Assembly: GCA_012516115.1 (NCBI GenBank)
Contig: JAAYXC010000448.1
Location: 1-15,184, forward strand
Source: Bacillota bacterium
GTDB lineage: Bacteria; Bacillota; UBA4882; JAAYXC01
Reading direction: 5' to 3'
Length of the DNA: 15,184 bases
The notes under the pieces were generated by a model that saw only the letters and a program-made list of their open reading frames with translations, did not search any database and was not told the DNA's origin. Below, in pieces: positions 13,769 through 15,184 of this stretch. The translations under genes were made by a program, and so were the position numbers. Numbering within the stretch: position 1 is the stretch's first letter; every line of letters starts with the position of its first letter.

Positions 13769-13776
13769 AGGCCTTT

Positions 13777-14319
13777 CTATTCTATCTTCTCCACCTGCGA
13801 GAAGTCGAGCTCCACCGGGGTCTCCCGTCCGAACATGGAGACTTTGACCTTAAGCTTGCCCTTCTCGAGGTTGATCCCTTCCACGACCCCGGAGAAATTC
13901 TCAAAAGGCCCCCGGATGACGCGGACGCTCTCGCCGATGTTATAATCTATCCGTGGCCGGGGCTCTTCCAGCCCCATATGCCGTAGGATGGTGGCCACTT
14001 CTTTCTCCTGGAGGGGGATGGGCCGCGATCCACTACCCACGAACCCGGTCACACCGGGGGTATTCCGTACCACCGCCCAGGAGTCGTCGCTCATGATCAT
14101 CTCGACCATCACGTAACCCGGATAGATCTTTTTCTTGGTGATCTTTCTTTTACCGTCTTTGTATTCCAGCTCTTCTTCCGTGGGGACGACGATGCGGAAG
14201 ATCTTATCCCCCATCCCCATGGACTCCACACGACGCTCGAGGTTGGCCTTGACCTAGTTTTCGTAACCGGAATAGGTATGGATCACGTACCACTGTTTCT
14301 CCCGGGATGCCTCCACCAT
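13777..14319 (-). CDS. nusG: Transcription factor NusG with an in-frame TAG at codon 22
   Basis: NusG binds RNA polymerase and modulates pausing, termination and coupling to ribosomes. The full frame has 180 codons, the normal size. It runs MVEASREKQWYVIHTYSGYE, then Asn, then TAG (14256-14254), then VKANLERRVESMG. The NGN domain and the C-terminal KOW domain (GPFENFSGVVEGI to ELDFSQVEKIE) are intact. The ATG at 14319 has AAGGAG 8 bases upstream that overlaps the secE stop. Homologues usually read YENKVKANLE, so TAG replaces a Lys codon, one base from AAG. The reading frame is otherwise open, so this is a substitution, not a frameshift. If TAG stops translation, the product is 21 residues, or a shortened form reinitiated at GTG 14229 or ATG 14220 or 14214 that lacks the first NGN strand. 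The normal stop is also TAG. Confidence 0.9.
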
Positions 14320-14331
14320 TGGCCTCTCTCC

Positions 14332-14538
14332 TTACCGGCTGAAAAGCCGCAACAAAGACCCGGCGAGGATGAGGTCGAAAAAGAAAAGGATCGCGGCCAC
14401 CACAAAGACCGAACCGATGACCACGAGCGTGTATATCTGGAGCTGGCGCCGGGTGGGCCAGACCACCCTTTTCAATTCGGCCCAGACGTCACGGAAGAAC
14501 CGGCCGGGGCCACCGCGGGGTACTTTCTTGGCGTCCAC
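14332..14538 (-). CDS. secE: Preprotein translocase subunit SecE
   Basis: SecE clamps SecY in the protein-conducting membrane channel. The 68-residue product is the short Gram-positive form with one membrane segment. Residues 14-31 (FFRDVWAELKRVVWPTRR) carry the conserved amphipathic helix with the ELKRVVWPT motif, and residues 36-63 form the hydrophobic transmembrane helix. The start is GTG at 14538, with AAAGGAG about 9 bases upstream. It sits 21 bases after rpmG and 12 bases before nusG, the classical order. The tRNA-Trp gene found near secE in some relatives is absent here. The stop is TAA. Confidence 0.95.
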   Translation of the reverse strand: MDAKKVPRGGPGRFFRDVWAELKRVVWPTRRQLQIYTLVVIGSVFVVAAILFFFDLILAGSLLRLFSR

Positions 14539-14559
14539 GCCTGTTCGCTCCTTTCCCTC

Positions 14560-14709
14560 TCAGCGGGTCTCGCGATGGACCGTCACGGCCCGGCAGAACT
14601 TGCAGTACTTCCGCAATTCCAGGCGCTCCGGATTGTTCTTCTTGTTCTTCGTCGTCCGGTAGTTCCGGTTCTTGCACTCATTGCAAGCCAGTGTTATCCC
14701 CTCGCGCAC
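14560..14709 (-). CDS. rpmG: 50S ribosomal protein L33 (zinc-binding type)
   Basis: L33 is a small protein of the large subunit near the E site. The 49-residue product reads VREGITLACNECKNRNYRTT onward to the end HRETR. It has two CxxC pairs (C9, C12 and C36, C39), so it is the zinc-binding form; many bacteria keep a zinc-free paralogue for zinc starvation. The start is GTG at 14709, with GGGGGTGA 5 bases upstream. The frame stays open back to 14784, but that stretch holds the promoter transcript start and is not conserved. It is the first gene of the operon, about 70 bases downstream of the predicted transcription start. The stop is TGA. Confidence 0.94.
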   Translation of the reverse strand: MREGITLACNECKNRNYRTTKNKKNNPERLELRKYCKFCRAVTVHRETR

Positions 14710-14748
14710 GACGGTCACCCCCGCTCGCTTGCTCCCGGTAAAAGGGAC

Positions 14749-14774
14749 AAAAATAAAAGACCACCCCGGTGTCT
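14749..14774 (-). terminator. Weak terminator-like hairpin in the rpmG leader
   Basis: On the minus strand AGACAC and GTGGTCT can pair over 6 bases with one bulged base around a 4-base loop. TTTTATTTTT follows directly. The stem is short, so only weak or regulated attenuation is plausible. It lies between the promoter at 14788-14816 and rpmG. Confidence 0.4.
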
Positions 14775-14787
14775 GTCTACCCATTGA

Positions 14788-14816
14788 AATTTATCATAGA
14801 ATTAAGGGGGTGTCAA
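14788..14816 (-). promoter_or_regulatory. Sigma-A promoter for rpmG-secE-nusG and the genes beyond
   Basis: On the minus strand there is a perfect TTGACA (14816-14811), a 17-base spacer, and TAAATT (14793-14788, 4 of 6 matches) in an AT-rich stretch. Transcription should start near 14781. It is the only convincing minus-strand promoter upstream of rpmG. Confidence 0.7.
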
Positions 14817-14888
14817 GAGAGAGTCCACCGCGATATAGGGCTGAGGTCAAATCCTTTCCTTCCATAGCGAAAGCCTCCGGGCGGTAAA

Positions 14889-14925
14889 GGGCGCATTGGT
14901 CAGGGAGTGCGCGCCAGACTTTTTT
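14889..14925 (+). terminator. Terminator-like hairpin on the + strand with no gene before it
   Basis: GGGCGCA (14889-14895) pairs with TGCGCGCC (14908-14915), with one bulged G, around a 12-base loop. TTTTTT (14920-14925) follows after four bases. It faces rightwards, yet the only genes to its left are on the other strand. It may end antisense or unannotated RNA made from 14817-14890, or protect the riboswitch gene from read-through. I see no coding gene in 14817-15035. Confidence 0.5.
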
Positions 14926-14973
14926 CCGCGGTCCACTTTGGATAATCCGGCCAAGTTTATCCCTTTATAATCT

Positions 14974-15002
14974 TTGCTTCCATCACGTTCCTGGGATATA
15001 TT
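14974..15002 (+). promoter_or_regulatory. Possible promoter for the c-di-GMP riboswitch transcript
   Basis: TTGCTT (14974-14979) and TATATT (14997-15002) are separated by 17 bases and would start RNA near 15009, about 30 bases before the aptamer. A perfect TATAAT also occurs at 14966-14971, but without a recognisable -35 box. Either could serve; the choice is uncertain. Confidence 0.4.
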
Positions 15003-15035
15003 TTAAACTAAGATAAGGAAAATTTTATTTCATTA

Positions 15036-15134
15036 ATCGGAAATCCACCGATAAAGGCAAACCCGTCGAAAGGCGGGGACGCAAAGCCATGGGTCTAAGG
15101 CCGTTCTGGCTATGACTGCCAGGTTGCCGGGATT
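15036..15134 (+). promoter_or_regulatory. Cyclic-di-GMP-I (GEMM-I) riboswitch aptamer
   Basis: The conserved GEMM-I core is clear: AAAGGCAAACC, then a hairpin CCCGTC/GGCGGG capped by a GAAA tetraloop (15062-15077), then the linker GACGCAAAGCC (15078-15088). A second arm follows, with TCTAAG (15094-15099) opposite TATGA (15111-15115). This matches the 11-nucleotide GAAA receptor (CCUAAG/UAUGG), with its outer C-G pair replaced by U-A. The 3' part GGTTGCCGGGATT closes the fold. The base that I align with the ligand-contacting G20 of the Vibrio Vc2 aptamer looks like G, which would favour c-di-GMP over cGAMP; the alignment is by eye. The controlled gene is beyond the right edge. Confidence 0.93.
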
Positions 15135-15150
15135 GATTTGTGTTGTGTTT

Positions 15151-15172
15151 GCTCCGGCACGGAGCTTTTTTT
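15151..15172 (+). terminator. Intrinsic terminator of the c-di-GMP riboswitch
   Basis: GCTCCG (15151-15156) and CGGAGC (15160-15165) form a perfect 6-bp stem around GCA, followed by seven Ts (15166-15172). It begins 17 bases after the aptamer and is the likely expression platform. CCGGCA (15154-15159) inside it is complementary to TGCCGG (15125-15130) in the aptamer's 3' strand. Confidence 0.88.
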
Positions 15173-15184
15173 ATGGGCTAATGA

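Noticed and set aside
14254..14256. Selenocysteine codon
   Set aside because: Selenocysteine is encoded by UGA, not UAG, and the conserved residue is lysine.
14230..14319. Frameshift in nusG
   Set aside because: The frame is the same before and after the TAG and all flanking codons match the family; it is a substitution.
14560..14784. A 74-residue L33 with an N-terminal extension
   Set aside because: The extension lies over the leader and hairpin and has no conservation; the GTG at 14709 has a good ribosome binding site and gives the standard 49 residues.
14841..14860. tRNA T-arm (GGTCAAATCC)
   Set aside because: One base is missing from the T-loop motif, there is no matching stem, and no other tRNA arms are present.

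Overview
The window is one long minus-strand block of core transcription and translation genes. It reads from right to left: rpmG, secE, nusG, rplK, rplA, rplJ, rplL, rpoB, rpoC, a small L7Ae-family gene, rpsL, rpsG, fusA and the first 47 codons of tuf. This gene order, the L7Ae-type gene between rpoC and rpsL, the Gram-positive style insertion in S12, the strong GGAGG-type ribosome binding sites and the consensus TTGACA promoters all point to a Bacillota (Firmicutes) bacterium. It is probably a GC-rich, clostridia-like lineage; I cannot name the genus. Five of the fourteen genes start with TTG and three with GTG.

Layout. The right end (about 14790-15184) is a control region read in both directions. 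A sigma-A promoter at 14788-14816 fires leftwards into rpmG. Rightwards (+ strand) there is a cyclic-di-GMP-I (GEMM) riboswitch at about 15036-15134, followed by an intrinsic terminator at 15151-15172; its target gene lies beyond the window. Going left from rpmG, the genes are tightly packed as far as rplA. Terminator-like hairpins or leader RNAs lie in front of rpmG (weak), rplK, rplJ (a recognisable L10 leader) and rpoB. The 400-base rplL-rpoB gap holds a likely terminator, a consensus promoter (11164-11192) and a second hairpin with a U-run in the rpoB leader. The 208-base rpoB-rpoC gap carries an AT-rich, 123-bp palindromic element built from CACAAAG-type repeats. A second consensus promoter (3620-3648) between rpoC and the L7Ae gene starts the str-type segment (L7Ae-rpsL-rpsG-fusA-tuf).

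The genes supply RNA polymerase beta and beta', its elongation factor NusG, the ribosomal stalk (L11, L10, L7/L12), L1, L33, S12, S7, the elongation factors EF-G and EF-Tu, and the translocon subunit SecE. The hairpins between segments would let ribosomal protein supply and polymerase supply be tuned separately.

The most unusual observation is an in-frame TAG at codon 22 of nusG (14254-14256). It falls where relatives normally have lysine, inside an otherwise intact gene with a good ribosome binding site. nusG also ends in TAG, and after one more TAG the same frame runs straight into rplK. This may be a sequencing error, a true nonsense allele, or amber decoding; the window alone cannot decide.
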